64,000 nt of DNA from JAICTV01 sp035634055 (GCA_035634055.1 DASQDR010000033.1:1-64000); one strand, 5' to 3'; counted from the stretch's first letter, positions 1 through 8,373 are shown. Notes: generated by a model from the letters alone, not told the origin. A program made the numbers and translations.

Positions 1-272
1 CGCGCGGCGGCGGCGTCGATGGAGACCGAATGCGCGGGGGTTGCGGCGATGAAGAAGAGGTCGGCGGGCGACTCGAAGTCCAGCAGCGTGCTCGTCCGCC
101 GGGCGGGCACCGACGGCACCGCGTGCGACGCCAGGCGAACCGGCACCGCCGCCGTCGTCGCGTCCACCCGCTCGTGGCCGCGGTCGCTGCCGCGCCCACT
201 CGCGCAGCCCGCCGCCGCCGTCACGGCGACCGCCGCCAACCCAACGAGCATGGCCCGAACGAGGGAGACCAT
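1..272 (-). CDS. Secreted lipoprotein, N-terminal part only
   Basis: The frame begins with ATG at 272 and is open to the left edge, so only about 90 residues are present. The protein starts with a short charged region, a hydrophobic stretch (LVGLAAVAVTAAGC) and a lipobox-like AAGC with Cys near residue 22. It should therefore be exported and lipid-anchored. After a Gly/Ser/Asp-rich linker comes LLDFESPADLFFI, which resembles the opening strand of carbohydrate-binding-like beta-sandwich domains in planctomycete surface proteins. That resemblance is only suggestive. The real function lies in sequence outside the window. Confidence 0.6.
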   Translation of the reverse strand, partial: MVSLVRAMLVGLAAVAVTAAAGCASGRGSDRGHERVDATTAAVPVRLASHAVPSVPARRTSTLLDFESPADLFFIAATPAHSVSIDAAAA

Positions 273-402
273 CTGGAACCCATCCCTATTCGCTTTTCTC
301 CCGCGCGCCAAGTTCTACTTTGGCAATCGCCGGGCGGGAGGAGTTATCGGACGAATGAACGCTTTCCACGCCCGCCGCTATCAGACGTGAGGCGAGATGG
401 CC

Positions 403-1236
403 CTACGCCTGCTCGGCCGGCGTCCACACCCGGAGTGGCTCGGCGGCGGGGATGATCGCCTCCTCGGCGGCGAGTTGGTGGAAGGTGCGGATCGCGTCCA
501 GCTCGCGCGGGCCGACGTGGAACCGGAGATTTTGGGTCAGGTACTGCCGCGCCAGCTCGACCGGCCAACCCAGGGGCACGGCGTGGCGGGTGATGATGCG
601 CTCGATCACTGCAAGGCCGCGCTGCTTGGCGCGGGCGAGGTGGTCGTAGAGCGGCGGGAGCGCGACGCCGGGGCGGGCGAGCCAGACGGCGAAGACGAAG
701 GGCAGGCCGGTCATTGCCTTCCACTCGCGCCCGAGGTCGAGTTGGTGCTCGAAGCCGCGCGGCTCGGCCGTCACCACCTTGTCGCCGATCAGCAGCCGAG
801 CCTCGTCCGCAGCGTCGCTGGCGCGCGACAGGTCGCAGCACTCGGGGCGCAGTCGGTACCGGCGCGCGAGGATGATCCGCGCGAGCGCGACCGAGGTGTG
901 GCTGTCCGGATCGCAGGCGAGCGACTTGATCCGCTCGATCGGCACGCGGCTGAAGATCCGCACGGTCAGCGTCGGCCCGTCCGATCCGATTCCACCGGCC
1001 GGCAGCACGGTCAGCCCCTCGGCCCGCTGATAGTCGATGACCGGCAGCAGCGCGACGTCCGCCTGGTCCGTCTGAAGCGTCGCCAGCAACGCCGACGGAA
1101 CGCGGAGCAGAAGGTCGACGTCCGGTTCACGTTCGAGCCCCTCGATGAGCGGCTTGGAGTTGAGAAAACTGACGCTGGCGACGCGAAGCCGGCGGCCGGA
1201 TCGCGGCGAAGATGGAGCGGCCGACGGCACCGTCAT
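403..1236 (-). CDS. mqnA: Chorismate dehydratase MqnA (futalosine menaquinone pathway)
   Basis: MqnA converts chorismate to 3-enolpyruvyl-benzoate, the entry step of the futalosine route to menaquinone. The 277-aa protein has the family layout of a periplasmic-binding-like fold: RVASVSFLNSKPLIEGL at the start, ADVALLPVIDYQ, then LACDPDSHTSVALARIIL and the C-terminal helix region ending at the stop. Length matches the family (about 270-290 aa). The ATG at 1236 was chosen because similarity begins about 18 residues later. The frame stays open far upstream, but that part overlaps the AraC gene in another frame. No other mqn gene is visible nearby. The gene follows the AraC regulator on the same strand, separated by a strong terminator, so it probably has its own promoter. 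Confidence 0.9.
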   Translation of the reverse strand: MTVPSAAPSSPRSGRRLRVASVSFLNSKPLIEGLEREPDVDLLLRVPSALLATLQTDQADVALLPVIDYQRAEGLTVLPAGGIGSDGPTLTVRIFSRVPIERIKSLACDPDSHTSVALARIILARRYRLRPECCDLSRASDAADEARLLIGDKVVTAEPRGFEHQLDLGREWKAMTGLPFVFAVWLARPGVALPPLYDHLARAKQRGLAVIERIITRHAVPLGWPVELARQYLTQNLRFHVGPRELDAIRTFHQLAAEEAIIPAAEPLRVWTPAEQA

Positions 1237-1330
1237 CGTGGCTGATTGTACGAGGCAAGCCACAACTCGCGACGCCGCGCCACGGGTATTGAAAGGTGCG
1301 AAAGGCCCCTGCTGTCGGCCGGAAAACGGC

Positions 1331-1359
1331 GAAGCCCCGGGAACGATTCCCGGGGCTTC
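1331..1359 (-). terminator. Rho-independent terminator of the AraC-family gene
   Basis: A perfect 12-bp stem (gaagccccggga paired with tcccggggcttc) encloses a 5-nt loop. On the minus strand it lies 33 nt past the AraC-gene stop and is followed by gccgttttcc, a short T-run. It separates the regulator from mqnA. Confidence 0.85.
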
Positions 1360-1391
1360 GTGGCAATGGGTCGTGAGACGGACGGAACGCC

Positions 1392-2669
1392 TTACAGTTG
1401 CGCCTCGTTCGCCAGCCGGCGCCAGCGGGTCGGGGTCAGGCCCGTCGCCTGCTTGAAGCGGCTGGTGAAGTGGCTCTGGTGCGCGAAGCCGCAGTCGGTG
1501 GCGATCTGCGCCAGCTCCTTGCGCCGGGCGAGCAACTGCACCTTCGCCTCGGTGATCTGGCACTCCAGCAGGTAGTGCTTGGGGGTGAGCCCGAGCAGCT
1601 CGGCGAAGCGGCGGTGGAAGTGGAACGGCGAGAGGTGGACCTGCTTGGCGATCTCGCCAAGGGTGGGCCCGCGGTGGAACTCCTGCCGCATGAACTTCAG
1701 CGCCGGGACGAGGCGGGACAGCTCGGCGTCCGCCGCCAGGTCCGCCGGGCGAACCGCGCCCCACTCGCCGCAGGTCGGCTGGATGCAGAACAGGACGAAC
1801 GCTCCCTCGCCCAGGGCGGGCAGCCGCCCGTACGTGACGGCGCGGAAGGTCCACAAATCGCCGCGCGAGTCGGGCAACTGGAGCCGGTCGGCGAGGAACA
1901 TCTCGCCGTTGAGCTTCCCGAGCCGCGCCTTCGCCTGGTCGGCCAGCCCGTCGCGCAGCCGCTGGTCGAACTGCTCGAACTCGCCCTGGGCCAGGAGCTG
2001 GCGTCCCTGCTGGTCGAAGGCGAACAGCCGCGCCGCCGGTCGCGGGGTGAGGGTAACCTTGGGATCCTCCGACCCGCCGCGGCGCGACTCGCGCGCGGCG
2101 GAGATGAGGTCGTCGATCTCGGCCGCCACCTCGCCAACCCGGCGAAGCTCCTCAGCCGAGAAGTCGCCCTGATCGGCAGATCGGTACACGTGAACGGCGC
2201 CGGGGTATCCCTCGATGATCGGTTCCTTCAGCGGGGCGGCGGCCGCGAAGGCCAGCCCGTTGCCGCCGAGGAACTCGCGGACAAAGCGGTGCTCGCCGCC
2301 AAGGGCGTCGCTTGCCAGCACCGGCTCACCGGTCTGCATCGCCTGCCAGCTCAGGCGGTCCTCGGCGTGGAACTCGCGGGTGTATCCCTTGATCAGGGGC
2401 TCGGGCAGGCGCGACGGCTGGGCGATCTGGAGCCCGCCTCGCGGCAAACTCGTGACAACGACTACTTGCGCGGCAGGGACCGCCTTCTCCAGCAGTTCCA
2501 GCGCCTGCTTGAAGGGCAAGCCCTCGTGGCGGACCGGCTTGCTCTGATATTGCACGTCCGCCGAGCGGCGAACTTCTGACTTCAGGAGTGACAACTTACT
2601 GCGACCCTTTCTGCTACGACGATCAGGCGTTTGCACAACAAAAACACCTTCCGTGGGGCTTTGGCGCAC
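1392..2669 (-). CDS. AraC-family transcriptional regulator with N-terminal GAF-like sensor
   Basis: The C-terminal ~105 residues form a clear AraC/XylS double helix-turn-helix: TLGEIAKQVHLSPFHFHRRF, then IATDCGFAHQSHFTSRFKQA, ending in a GLTPTRWRR segment. This predicts a DNA-binding activator or repressor. The upstream ~300 residues look like a GAF-type sensor (residues about 50-190) followed by a second module that ends near LFCIQPTC. The ligand is unknown. The ATG at 2669 gives 425 aa; the first ~40 residues are basic and poorly conserved in character, so a later start is possible. It is transcribed away from the small open frame at 2966. Its target is not evident, though neighbouring mqnA could be regulated. 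Confidence 0.85.
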   Translation of the reverse strand: MRQSPTEGVFVVQTPDRRSRKGRSKLSLLKSEVRRSADVQYQSKPVRHEGLPFKQALELLEKAVPAAQVVVVTSLPRGGLQIAQPSRLPEPLIKGYTREFHAEDRLSWQAMQTGEPVLASDALGGEHRFVREFLGGNGLAFAAAAPLKEPIIEGYPGAVHVYRSADQGDFSAEELRRVGEVAAEIDDLISAARESRRGGSEDPKVTLTPRPAARLFAFDQQGRQLLAQGEFEQFDQRLRDGLADQAKARLGKLNGEMFLADRLQLPDSRGDLWTFRAVTYGRLPALGEGAFVLFCIQPTCGEWGAVRPADLAADAELSRLVPALKFMRQEFHRGPTLGEIAKQVHLSPFHFHRRFAELLGLTPKHYLLECQITEAKVQLLARRKELAQIATDCGFAHQSHFTSRFKQATGLTPTRWRRLANEAQL

Positions 2670-3065
2670 AATCTATCGACGGTGCTGCATTTAGCAAACG
2701 CTACAAATCGCTCCGCGTGAGGCGCGGTAAAAGCTGCGCCCGCGGTGGATGAACAATGTTGCGAAACATCATCAATACAACGTCAGTTGCTCGGTAAGGT
2801 TCATCGCTCGGCGGCAACGTTTCCCCAAAAGAGCAATCGGCTGGAAACCCTGATAGAAACCACCGAGGTTACCGGGGAAATCCTGGTGTGGCTGACGCCA
2901 GCGCGGCATTCGCATCCCGCTGGCGGTGGCCCGGGGTATGCTTGCACCCCACGCAGGAGTACCCGATGGCACTGATCCTCAGCACGCTTTACTGGGATAA
3001 GAAGGTCAAGATCGCCGTGCTGACCTTCGCCACCTTCGCCGCCCTCTGCTAGCCCGCCGCGTCGG
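2670..3065. other. Intergenic region between the AraC and Fur-like genes
   Basis: This stretch is noticeably less GC-rich than its neighbours around 2690-2870. It should hold the AraC-gene promoter on the minus strand. No confident -35/-10 pair, tRNA or structured RNA was identified. The only candidate coding unit is the 28-residue frame at 2966-3052. Confidence 0.4.
2966..3052 (+). CDS. Possible 28-residue hydrophobic micro-protein
   Basis: ATG at 2966 is preceded at good spacing by an AGGAGT ribosome-binding site (2955-2960). It opens a frame MALILSTLYWDKKVKIAVLT ending in Cys and TAG. The product would be a short peptide with two hydrophobic patches around a DKKVK turn. No homolog is recognised. 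Support is limited to the Shine-Dalgarno match and its position between two regulators. It could equally be chance or a leader peptide. Confidence 0.3.
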   Translation: MALILSTLYWDKKVKIAVLTFATFAALC

Positions 3066-3617
3066 CTACGGCCCACCGACCGGTTTGACCGTGGCGGGGG
3101 CGGCCTTTTTGCCGTTCAAGGCCATGCCTTCCGGGCTTAGGCCGAACACGTGGAACTGGTGCGACAGCGGGTCGAACCCGTGCTCCTGGCAGATCTCGTC
3201 GCGCAGCTTCCTCAGCTTCTCACTGCTGAACTCGATCACCCGCCCCGTCGCCACGCAGATCAGGTAGTCGTACGCCTGACGGCCGGCGATCACTTCATAA
3301 TAGGACTGGCGGTTGTCGAAGAAGACCTGCTTGAGGATCCCGGCGTCCTGGAGGTGGGCCAGGGTCCGGTAAACGGTGGCCCGGCTGACGCGGTGGCCGA
3401 GCTTTTTCAGGTCGTCGACCAAGCGCTCCGGCTCGAACAATCCCTCATTGCGCAGGACGGCATCCAGCATCATCGCCCGCTCGGGGGTGAACTTCAGCTT
3501 CTGCTCGTGAAGGTACCGCCGGAAGATGGCGCAGATCGGCTCATAGGGGGCAGTTTGCCGCTGCGACGCAAGCGAGCTCTTGGGGAGCGTGGGGAGGATG
3601 TGCGGGCCCGATGCCAT
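3066..3617 (-). CDS. Fur-family transcriptional regulator with degenerate metal sites
   Basis: The 183-aa product has the Fur winged helix: LKFTPERAMMLDAVLRNEG (residues ~41-59), HRVSRATVYRTLAHLQDAGI (75-94), and the dimerisation strand DYLICVATGRVIEF (117-130). In true Fur/Zur/PerR this segment reads HHDHxxCxxCGxxxEF. Here the histidines are replaced by RQAYDY and the second Cys of CxxC by Thr, and the C-terminal CxxC is absent. DNA binding looks intact, but the classical regulatory and structural metal sites are largely gone. The N-terminal ~25 residues are an extension relative to typical Fur. It is monocistronic in appearance, with the membrane-protein gene starting 1.1 kb away on the same strand. 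Confidence 0.85.
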   Translation of the reverse strand: MASGPHILPTLPKSSLASQRQTAPYEPICAIFRRYLHEQKLKFTPERAMMLDAVLRNEGLFEPERLVDDLKKLGHRVSRATVYRTLAHLQDAGILKQVFFDNRQSYYEVIAGRQAYDYLICVATGRVIEFSSEKLRKLRDEICQEHGFDPLSHQFHVFGLSPEGMALNGKKAAPATVKPVGGP

Positions 3618-3667
3618 AACGTGAGTCTATTCCGCCGCGCGCGTCGCATCAAAAGCCGGCCGATGCG

Positions 3668-4708
3668 TTAAGCATTCGGCCGCTGCGGCGGCTGCGGTGG
3701 CGAAGTGGTGCCCAGCGACGCCGGCCTCGACAAGCCCTCGGCAGACTCAGGTTCTGATCCCCCCGCCGCCGACGACCCCGCGTCGCCGGGCGCGGATCCC
3801 GCGCTCGCCGCCGCCTGCGCCGCCCGCGCCGCCACCGTTTGCGGCAGGTCGCGCACCTCCGCCGACTCTTCCCCCGTTAGCCGGAGCCGGTCCACCACCT
3901 TCGTCACGCTCTCCTGCCGCTGGTTCTTGTTGTTGTAGCTGACGGTCACACGGCTGATGGTCATCAGCCGGGTCTGGTCGCACCGCGGGCAGTCGAACAA
4001 ATCGACGCGGAAATGCACCGCGCGCTCGGCATCGACCAGGCCGAGCTGCTCGAAGTGGTCCAAGTTCTTGGCCTCCGCCTGCTGGCGCAACACGTCCTCG
4101 TCGCCGTGCCCCAGGCGCAGCACGCCCTTTTGGCGACGCGTCCAGGTCTTGCAGTTCTCGCAGAAGGCCTGCTCGCGCAGCCCGCGGATCGGGATGACGG
4201 TGATGGCCCCAATGATCACCAGCGCTTCGATGCCCCAGGCGACCCACAGTTCCGTCCCCTTCACGACGCGCTTGCGCAGCGAGAAGGTGCCGAACCCGTT
4301 GATGTGCGCAGCGAGCTCGTACACCGCCGCCGGCTTCTGCGCCATCTCCCACAGCGGCGGCGGGGTTTCCTCGCGGGCGATCAGCGCGTGTTCCCACGTG
4401 ACCCAGCTCGCGTACCACCCCAGCAGCCCGGCCGACAGCGACACGATCGCCACCACCGCCATGTTGCGCACCTGCCCCCAGCGCAGGATGCCGTAGACGG
4501 CAAACCCCATGGCGGCCGCAAAGGCCACCAGGATCAGGAGCGAGAGGATGTCCACCAGCTTGATGTACAGGTCCGCGTACGCGTAGGCGAAGCCGAGCAA
4601 CGACACCACGACCCACGCACCAACGGCCGCCAGCGTCGAACCGACGAAGGGCGTTCTTCCGGTGTGGCGGTAATAGCGATCCTCCCCAAAATCGGCGGCG
4701 TCAGTCAT
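3668..4708 (-). CDS. Multi-pass membrane protein with two CxxC pairs, function unknown
   Basis: Start ATG at 4708 is supported by a purine-rich AGAGGGGAAGGGG just upstream. The 346-aa product has three hydrophobic helices in the first ~110 residues, a loop, and a fourth helix around VAWGIEALVIIGAITVI. A soluble C-terminal part carries AFCENCKTW and FDCPRCDQT, about 65 residues apart, which could form one zinc-ribbon-like site. The tail (last ~60 residues) is low-complexity, rich in Ala, Ser, Gly and Pro. No family was recognised. It ends 48 nt from the Fur-like gene and begins 74 nt past miaB, all on the minus strand, so cotranscription with miaB is possible. Confidence 0.7.
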   Translation of the reverse strand: MTDAADFGEDRYYRHTGRTPFVGSTLAAVGAWVVVSLLGFAYAYADLYIKLVDILSLLILVAFAAAMGFAVYGILRWGQVRNMAVVAIVSLSAGLLGWYASWVTWEHALIAREETPPPLWEMAQKPAAVYELAAHINGFGTFSLRKRVVKGTELWVAWGIEALVIIGAITVIPIRGLREQAFCENCKTWTRRQKGVLRLGHGDEDVLRQQAEAKNLDHFEQLGLVDAERAVHFRVDLFDCPRCDQTRLMTISRVTVSYNNKNQRQESVTKVVDRLRLTGEESAEVRDLPQTVAARAAQAAASAGSAPGDAGSSAAGGSEPESAEGLSRPASLGTTSPPQPPQRPNA

Positions 4709-4782
4709 TGGCGGCCCCTTCCCCTCTTTTGCCCCGCGGCCCGCGCGCTTTGATAGACCGACGTGATGGCGCGGCAAAAAGC

Positions 4783-6393
4783 TTATCGGCCGATGGGCAC
4801 GGATTCGTTCACGAGGCGCGCGAACAGGGTCATGCCGCGCGAGTCGGTGATCTCGACGTCGAGCAACTGACCCTTGAGCGAGCGGTCGCCGTCGAAGCAG
4901 ACGACCTGGTCCCCGCGCGTGCGACCCACGAGCTGGGTGCGATCGCCGAGGGGATCACCCGAGCGAACCTCCCGCTCCGCGGCGCCATCCCCCGCGGCGG
5001 CGCGCCGTTCCCACCCCAGCTCGACGTTGGATTTCGGGTAGGACGCCTGGCGGGTGACGAGCTTACTCTCTCCCTCGACCATCACCTCCAGCGTCCGGCC
5101 CACCAGCTCGCGGTTCACTTGTGCGGTCACCCGCTGCTGCGCCGCCAGCAGCTCGTTGTTCCGGCGGCGCTTCACGTCCTCGGGCACGTCGTCGACGAAG
5201 CGGTCGATCGCCACCGTGCCGGGGCGCGGGGAGTACTTGAAGATAAAGCTGTTCTTGAACCGGCAGCGCTCCACCAGCGCGACCGTCTGCGCGAACTCCT
5301 CATCGCTCTCGGTGGGGAAGCCGACGATGAAGTCGCTGGCGATCGACACGTCCGGCATGTAGCCGCGGGCCCGGTCCACGAAGTCGGTGTACTGCTGCGC
5401 GGTGTAGCCGCGGTTCATCAGCTTCAGCACGCGGTCGCTCCCGTGCTGCGCGGGGACGTGCAGGAAGCGGCAGATGCGCTCGCAGTCGCGCATGGCCATC
5501 AGCGCTTCGTCGGTGAAGTCGCGCGGGAAGCTGGTGACGAACCGCAGCCGCGGCAGGTCGGGCACCGCCTCGTGGATCTGGTAGAGCAGGTCCGCGAACG
5601 TGGCGGTCCGCCCGTCGCCGTGCCGGTAGGCGTAGTGGTTGATCGTCTGGCCGAGGAGGGTGACCTCCTTCGAGCCGGCATCGGTCAGCTTGCGGACCTC
5701 GTCGATGATGTTCTGCGGCGGGCGGTGCACCTCCGGGCCGCGCGTGTAGGGGACGACGCAGTAGGTGCAGAACTTGTTGCACCCCCGCGTGATCCGCACG
5801 TACGCCTGAGAAACGTCGTCGCCCGGCGAGACGCTGCGCGACAGGTCGAGCAGCTCGAGGCTGTCCTCCGCCGCCGCCAGCGTGCTGGAGCGACGCGAGG
5901 AGGCGCCCATGAGTGCGACCTGGCGGGCGGGTTTCGGGCTGCGGCTTTCGGGTTTTGGAAAATGCGCAGCGGGATCCTCCGTCGCCAAAGCGCCTTCCCC
6001 GAAACCCGAACCCCGATCCCCGCAACCCGAATTCGTCACCACCGCGTTGTGAACGAGGCCCGGCAGCTTATCCAGCTCGCCCGGCCCGCACAGCACGTCA
6101 ACGTGGGGGAAGCGGGCGAAGATGTTCGTCCCGTCGCGCTCGGCCATGCAGCCGATGACGCCGATGACCAGCCCCGGCTCGTCGCGCTTCCGCCCGCGCA
6201 GCTCGCCGAGGCGTGACCAGACCTTTTGCTCGGCGTGCTCGCGCACCGAGCAGGTGTTGTAGAGGATGACATCGGCGCGGTCGCGGTCCTCCACCGGCTC
6301 GTAGCCCTGCGCGCGGAGCTGCCCGAGCACGAGCTCGCTGTCGAGCACGTTCATCTGGCAGCCGAAGGTTTCGAGGTACAGCTTGCGGCGCAT
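4783..6393 (-). CDS. miaB: tRNA-2-methylthio-N6-dimethylallyladenosine synthase MiaB
   Basis: MiaB adds a methylthio group to i6A37 of tRNAs by radical SAM chemistry. The UPF0004 domain has its three cluster cysteines (ETFGCQMN C12, NTCSV C48, VIGCMAE C82). The radical SAM motif is RGCNKFCTYCVVPYTRG (C205, C209, C212), and a C-terminal TRAM-like domain ends the protein. The start MRRKLYLETFGCQMN was chosen by family alignment from memory; the frame is open further upstream without similarity. At 536 aa it is longer than usual because two stretches are inserted. One is ~42 residues between the UPF0004 and radical SAM domains (about 121-162) that coincides with a palindromic repeat. The other is a short polar insertion in the TRAM region. 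Confidence 0.92.
   Translation of the reverse strand: MRRKLYLETFGCQMNVLDSELVLGQLRAQGYEPVEDRDRADVILYNTCSVREHAEQKVWSRLGELRGRKRDEPGLVIGVIGCMAERDGTNIFARFPHVDVLCGPGELDKLPGLVHNAVVTNSGCGDRGSGFGEGALATEDPAAHFPKPESRSPKPARQVALMGASSRRSSTLAAAEDSLELLDLSRSVSPGDDVSQAYVRITRGCNKFCTYCVVPYTRGPEVHRPPQNIIDEVRKLTDAGSKEVTLLGQTINHYAYRHGDGRTATFADLLYQIHEAVPDLPRLRFVTSFPRDFTDEALMAMRDCERICRFLHVPAQHGSDRVLKLMNRGYTAQQYTDFVDRARGYMPDVSIASDFIVGFPTESDEEFAQTVALVERCRFKNSFIFKYSPRPGTVAIDRFVDDVPEDVKRRRNNELLAAQQRVTAQVNRELVGRTLEVMVEGESKLVTRQASYPKSNVELGWERRAAAGDGAAEREVRSGDPLGDRTQLVGRTRGDQVVCFDGDRSLKGQLLDVEITDSRGMTLFARLVNESVPIGR
5929..6007. repeat. Palindromic GGGTTTCGGG repeat inserted in frame in miaB
   Basis: The arms gggtttcggg (5929-5938) and cccgaaaccc (5998-6007) are exact inverted complements. 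They are flanked by further variants (ctttcgggtttt, aacccgaacccc, caacccgaattcg). The element sits inside the miaB reading frame and keeps it open, encoding SGFGEG...FPKPESRSPKP. It looks like an intergenic-type repeat that entered a coding region at a permissive interdomain linker. Confidence 0.6.
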
Positions 6394-6606
6394 CGGCAGT
6401 CGGGCAATTTTGCCGCAGATGATACGCCAGGGCAAATGGCCGGACCGCGGGCGGGCGCGCGGGACGGCGTTGGCTGCCCCCTCAAATGCTTCCCCACCTC
6501 CCACCCTCTCGCGGCGCGGGCGTCGCAGGCGCAGCCTCGCGTTAGGATCAGCCCGGTCGGCCGGGTAAAGTGTCCGCCAGCGCGGCCTTCCACCTGGACA
6601 CTTGCA

Positions 6607-8112
6607 TTGCTCGCCAAGGTTTTCAGCTTCGTCCTGATCGGCATCGATCCGCTGCACTGCGAGATCGAGGTCGACTGCCGCCAGCGCGGGCTGGAGAAGA
6701 CGACCGTCGTCGGGCTGGCGCAGGCGGCGGTGAAGGAATCGATCGAGCGCGTCCGCCGCGCGATCATCAACTCCGGCTTCGCCTACACCGCCCACGGCGC
6801 GCTGGTGAACCTCGCGCCGGCGGACGTGAAGAAGGAAGGCCCGGCCCTCGACCTGCCCATCGCCGTCGGAATCCTCCGCGGCACGAATTTCATTCAGACC
6901 GACCGGCACAAGCAGTTCCTGATTGCCGGCGAGCTCGCGCTCGACGGGCGCGTTCGCAAGATCAAGGGCGCGCTCTCGCTGGCGCTGCTGGCCAAGCAGC
7001 GGAAGATGGCGGGCGTCATCCTGCCGGAGGAGAACGCCCGCGAGGCGGCGGTGGTCGACGGCATCGAGGTCTACCCGGTCGCCAACCTCGCCCAGGCGGT
7101 CGCGTTCCTCAATGAGCAGTTGCCGCTGGAAGCGTACGAGCTGGACGGCGAGGCGTACCAGGCGTCGAAGATCTCCCCCGCGCACGACTTCGCCGAGGTC
7201 CGCGGGCAGGAGGCGGTCAAGCGCGCCATTACCATCGCCGCCGCCGGCGCGCACAACCTGCTGATGGTCGGCCCGCCCGGCACGGGCAAGACGATGCTGG
7301 CCCAGCGCATCCCTGGCATCCTCCCGCCGCTGACGCGCGGGGAATCGCTGGAGACGACGCGAATCTACTCCGCGCTCGGCCTGCTGCCCGACGGCGTGGC
7401 GCTGATGGACGAACGCCCCGTGCGCACGCCGCACCACTCCGCCACGGCGCAGGCGCTGATCGGCGGCGGGAGCGTGCCCAAGCCCGGCGAGGTCTCGCTG
7501 GCGCACCATGGCATCCTGTTCCTCGACGAGCTGCCCGAGTTCTCGCGCTACGTGCTGGAGATGCTGCGCCAGCCGCTGGAGGGGGGCGAGGTGACGGTGG
7601 CGCGGGTGCACGGCTCGATCAAGTTCCCCGCGCGGTTCATGCTGGTGGCGGCGATGAACCCGACGCGCAGCGGGCACGATTCGGCCGACCCGCGGGCGCG
7701 CGAGAAGTACCTGTCGAAGCTCAGCGGCCCGCTGCTCGACCGCATCGACATCCACGTCGAGGTCCCGGCCGTCCCCTACCGCGAGCTGACCGGCCGGCAC
7801 CAAGGGACCAGCAGCGCCCAGATGCGCGAGCAGGTTGAGCGCGCCCGCCGGCTCCAGCACGAGCGCTTCCGCGGCGGGCAGGCGACCAACGCCAGCATGG
7901 ACGCGAAAGCGATGAAGTCCCACTGCGAGCTGAGCGACTCGTGCCTTCTCCTGATGAAGCAAGCAATGGACGAGCTGGGCCTGAGCGCGCGGGCCTACGA
8001 CAAGGTCCGCCGCGTCGCGCGGACCATCGCGGACATCGAGGGCGTCGACAAGATCGCCGAACACCACCTCGCCGAGGCGGTCCAGTACCGGCTGCTCGAT
8101 CGACGGCTCTAG
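6607..8112 (+). CDS. YifB/ComM family Mg-chelatase-like AAA+ ATPase
   Basis: The family includes ComM, a helicase that aids branch migration in natural transformation. The protein has the N-terminal Lon-protease-like ChlI domain (residues 1-~170), a Walker A LLMVGPPGTGKTMLAQRIPG, a Walker B ILFLDELPEF, and the C-terminal Mg-chelatase domain with LSARAYDKVRRVARTIADI. The usual N-terminus MLAKVxS matches TTG-CTC-GCC-AAG at 6607, so TTG is taken as the start. This gives 501 aa, the normal family length. The gene is divergent from miaB; the 213-nt gap between them should hold both promoters. Confidence 0.9.
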   Translation: MLAKVFSFVLIGIDPLHCEIEVDCRQRGLEKTTVVGLAQAAVKESIERVRRAIINSGFAYTAHGALVNLAPADVKKEGPALDLPIAVGILRGTNFIQTDRHKQFLIAGELALDGRVRKIKGALSLALLAKQRKMAGVILPEENAREAAVVDGIEVYPVANLAQAVAFLNEQLPLEAYELDGEAYQASKISPAHDFAEVRGQEAVKRAITIAAAGAHNLLMVGPPGTGKTMLAQRIPGILPPLTRGESLETTRIYSALGLLPDGVALMDERPVRTPHHSATAQALIGGGSVPKPGEVSLAHHGILFLDELPEFSRYVLEMLRQPLEGGEVTVARVHGSIKFPARFMLVAAMNPTRSGHDSADPRAREKYLSKLSGPLLDRIDIHVEVPAVPYRELTGRHQGTSSAQMREQVERARRLQHERFRGGQATNASMDAKAMKSHCELSDSCLLLMKQAMDELGLSARAYDKVRRVARTIADIEGVDKIAEHHLAEAVQYRLLDRRL

Positions 8113-8157
8113 CGGGCGCGCGTGATTGGGTACAGGCGACAGGTAGCGCACCAACGA

Positions 8158-8246
8158 TGTCATCCCGAAGCGTGCCGGGAGGGATCTCGGGACGGAGAGC
8201 GGTTCACCTGCCCAAAAGACCATCCCGGGCACGCTTCGGGATGACA
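8158..8246. repeat. Inverted repeat, TGTCATCCCGAAGCGTGCC family
   Basis: A perfect 19-bp inverted repeat (8158-8176 with 8228-8246) flanks ~51 nt. The core GTCATCCCGAAGCG reappears in the tandem array near 35.87 kb, so it is a dispersed palindromic family. The element lies downstream of the yifB gene and could fold at its mRNA 3' end. Confidence 0.7.
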
Positions 8247-8340
8247 CACCTCCTGTCTTGACGCTACAGAGATGACCGTTGCCGCGCGAAGGAGCACGAA
8301 TTTGGCTGCAACCGCGCTCGTGCGCGCTCCGCGCAAAAGA

Positions 8341-8373
8341 AAACGGGCGGAGCCCGGAGGCGTCCGCCCGTTT
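8341..8373 (-). terminator. Rho-independent terminator of the LEPR-like small gene
   Basis: An 11-bp stem (aaacgggcgga with tccgcccgttt) encloses an 11-nt loop. On the minus strand it is followed by tcttttgcgc. It lies 25 nt past the stop of the 72-aa gene, which supports that gene being real. Confidence 0.8.

Noticed and set aside
2745..2975. 76-aa plus-strand frame overlapping the micro-ORF
   Set aside because: No RBS at its start and no protein-like pattern; the smaller frame at 2966 has a better RBS.
4783..8247. Minus-strand open frame running 1154 codons through miaB and the yifB region
   Set aside because: Only the part up to 6393 encodes MiaB. The upstream half is the antisense shadow of the YifB gene and is full of Arg/Leu/Val/Asp-biased sequence.
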